A DNA stretch of 64,000 bases from Doryteuthis pealeii (Eukaryota > Mollusca > Cephalopoda > Myopsida > Loliginidae). How positions within the stretch are numbered: position 1 is the first letter of the stretch; every line of letters starts with the position of its first letter. Below are positions 55,385-58,300 of the stretch, in pieces. The notes under the pieces were generated by a model. It was not told the DNA's origin. It saw only the letters and a program-made list of their open reading frames with translations, and did not search any database. The DNA is taken from contig CM042179.1 in assembly GCA_023376005.1 (NCBI GenBank), positions 19,806,770 to 19,870,769 of the forward strand, written 5' to 3'. Both the position numbers and the translations under genes were made by a program.

Positions 55385-58300
55385 CACACACACACACGAG
55401 TGCTCATATTTTTCAGCACAAGGACTTATCCTTGTCTTCCAATATTAATTAATCTATCTCTTTCACACAGGCACACACACACGTTTAATTTTTCTTTACA
55501 AAATGTGTTCTTCAAGTATCTAAGTAAATTAGCTTATAGTATTTAAAATCTAAGGGTCCCTTCTAGTATTTTTGATCTATAGTTTTGTACATACATTATG
55601 GTGTTCATTTGAATCACAATGTCCAATGTATTTTTCCTTAAATAAACTGAAAGTGGCTAAAATTAGGGACAGCAGTATACGTGATGGTTTCCTCCTCTCC
55701 ACTTGGAGAAATGGATTCAGCTGGATGATGTATATGTAACATAGTAGGTAAAGAAGTTATATATCCATGGCAACATTTAATGCTGTCTGACTATGGAAAG
55801 ATTGTTAGGGTCAGAAAAATAATACAATATCTCCCAAGTGGCAACTACTTTTTTAGTTTTATTTTCTTATGTTAAGGATATACTATAACTATATGATTTC
55901 AAAGAAGACATCAGTAGTAACATATGAAAACTGCAGGATGAACCAACAGCTGACAAATTGCTAGTAATCAGAATGGAACACTGGATCAGATTCAATTTTA
56001 ATAATGGTACCATCCAACCCATCGGTCACCACACTATACAGCATCCATTGCATTCATAGGGATTTGACTTATTGATAAAAAAGGTATTATTATTTATTAT
56101 TGACATTGCAAACATCAGTTATAATGCTTCACCTGGGTCAGAGAATATTATTTATATTTCAACAATCTTCAATAATGGTTACATTATTGAAGACTGTTGA
56201 AATATCACTTAATCAGATAAATCATATTTCCACCTTTTTCAGACAAATTGTTAAGTTTGGATGTGACTGCATGAGACTATAGATCAAGCATGTAAGAAGA
56301 ATGTTGTGAAAATTTGTTGTGGTTTTCAAATGATGTTCTACATATATTTACCAACCCCTCTGCACAAATAGGATGTGACACAAAGTCAATTTCTTAAGCA
56401 GAGTTTAACAGGTTTGAATTCAAAGTTTTCCTTCTCCTAGACTGGTTGCCTAACAAAGGTTAAAGAGACCAATCTGCCCTATTATTTACCCATAGCTAGA
56501 AGGAGTTTAGTTGGATTCATGCCTTTCCCAATGTGAAATGCCTCATCCAGGATTTGAACTATTCTTGTCATGTCCATTTTTTAGGATGTCATGTGCCTCC
56601 ATTTAATGATTTGGTACATGTGTTCTTTTGGAGTTTGAAAAGATCTCTAGTGCAAATGAAATGGTTTGACAAGTGTGACACACATTGATCTTATTACAGA
56701 CCAATTGTATTTGCCTTTTTCCTAGTTATGTTTCCCCAGAGGATATGGTTTGTTCCAGCAAGATAATGAACAGGTCATTAAGTGCAAGTAACAACAAAAC
56801 CATTTCCAGAACACTGCCAAGTTTTACTCATTCCCCTCTCCTACACTTACCAGTTTTGAAAACTAATAATTTATAGAACACATTGCAGATCTCACAAAAT
56901 TCTCTACAACTAAAAAATAATATCTAGTATTATAGACAGAATATATATGTCTATAATCGAGAAAAAGCTTTTGAAGTTTGACAAAAGTTTGATCAAAAAC
57001 GGAAACACAATGTATTAATAGTTTGTGTTATTATTTTCTTAGATGAAAAGTTTTTCTTTGCCAATATTTAGAATATATTAATGCTAAATACAATAAAACA
57101 AAATCAATGTAATTGAGATTGTCAAGAGAAGTTTCAATAACTGTTATATTTACAGAAAATTTATCAAAATTATGTTTATATACTTCTCAGAAGAAAAAAC
57201 TGAATTTTTAAAAGACTGCTTTCAAAGTTAATCTATAGCATTGTTAATAATGCTTAACACCTGTTAAGTGAAATGTATTCACATTAAAGGTTGTACACAT
57301 TCTAAAAATAAAAATATTTTATATAAGGGTTATAGAGAGAAATATTTTTAAAGATGTTAATATTTTATAGTAAATGGTTTCAGTTTCACAAAACATGTCC
57401 ACACAGGAAATATTGGTAAACAAAAAAACAAAACTCTTTAAAATTATTGATAAAAAGGCCAATATTAAATACCTATAACAATTAGTAAAACAAAAAAACA
57501 AAACATGAACTTTACAGTTCAGAGAAGTAGTTCCATTTACATCATGTTACAATTTTAACAATCAACACCCACACAAATTACATAAACATTATTCTATTCA
57601 TTGTCATCATATTTAATACAAAATCACATGACTAAATTTATCAATATGTTACCAATTTAATGTTACAAATATATGCTGATTGTCTATATTTAATGAACAA
57701 TTAAATTATTTAGATTAAATTCAGTTTTAGTGACATTTTAAAGTTTTCCACAAATTTGAAAGAAAACAAGTAAATTAATTTGTATATAGAATAATTTTTA
57801 AAATATTTAAAAATTATTTTTTGCTAAATGAAGTGTAAATTCAAAATTTCCCTTTTGAATGAATTACTTACAGATCTAAAGCAGTTTTTTTTAAATGTAA
57901 ATTCTATCAAAAATACAATGACTTAATCTATTGACTCTAAGCTAAAGCTGTACATAAGATCTGTTTAGCTTTTCAGGTTTAAAGTGTTTCTTTAAATTGG
58001 CAATTAATATCAATTGATATCAAGTGCCTAAATTATAGCATTGATTAAACAGTAGAAATTACAGGTCAATTTACTAATTATCTTCATTAACCAAACTGTT
58101 CCCGACGTTACAATTGTATAGAATTAATCATAAACCATGTATTCTTTCAAAGATCAAGAGAAGAAAAAAATCATTCCATAGGTATGCAACTTTACTCAAT
58201 CCATATATAAGGTAAAAGATTCTTAGGGATATTTTTGTTATCCAGTCCTTTCCCACATTTAAAATCAACAAACTCACCTTTCTCAGGTAGGCTTTTCACA

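Larger units (their letters stand above)
40721..58277 (-). other. Intron 2 of the ZDHHC gene (17.6 kb)
   Basis: The longest intron. It contains an R1 cluster (41577-44176), a LINE relic (42583), hairpins (44616, 45635, 55258, 56154), a CR1-like end (46125), an R2 copy (47183), a MITE (47901), SINE-2 (50390, 56341), SINE-1 (51372), a hammerhead-bearing SINE-like element (55030) and a Tc1-like relic (56650). The stretches 48150-50390, 51600-54900 and 56870-58270 are AT-rich with no gene I can support. A-tracts lie at 45226-45255, 47336-47361, 52692-52718 and 54149-54178. Confidence 0.85.
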
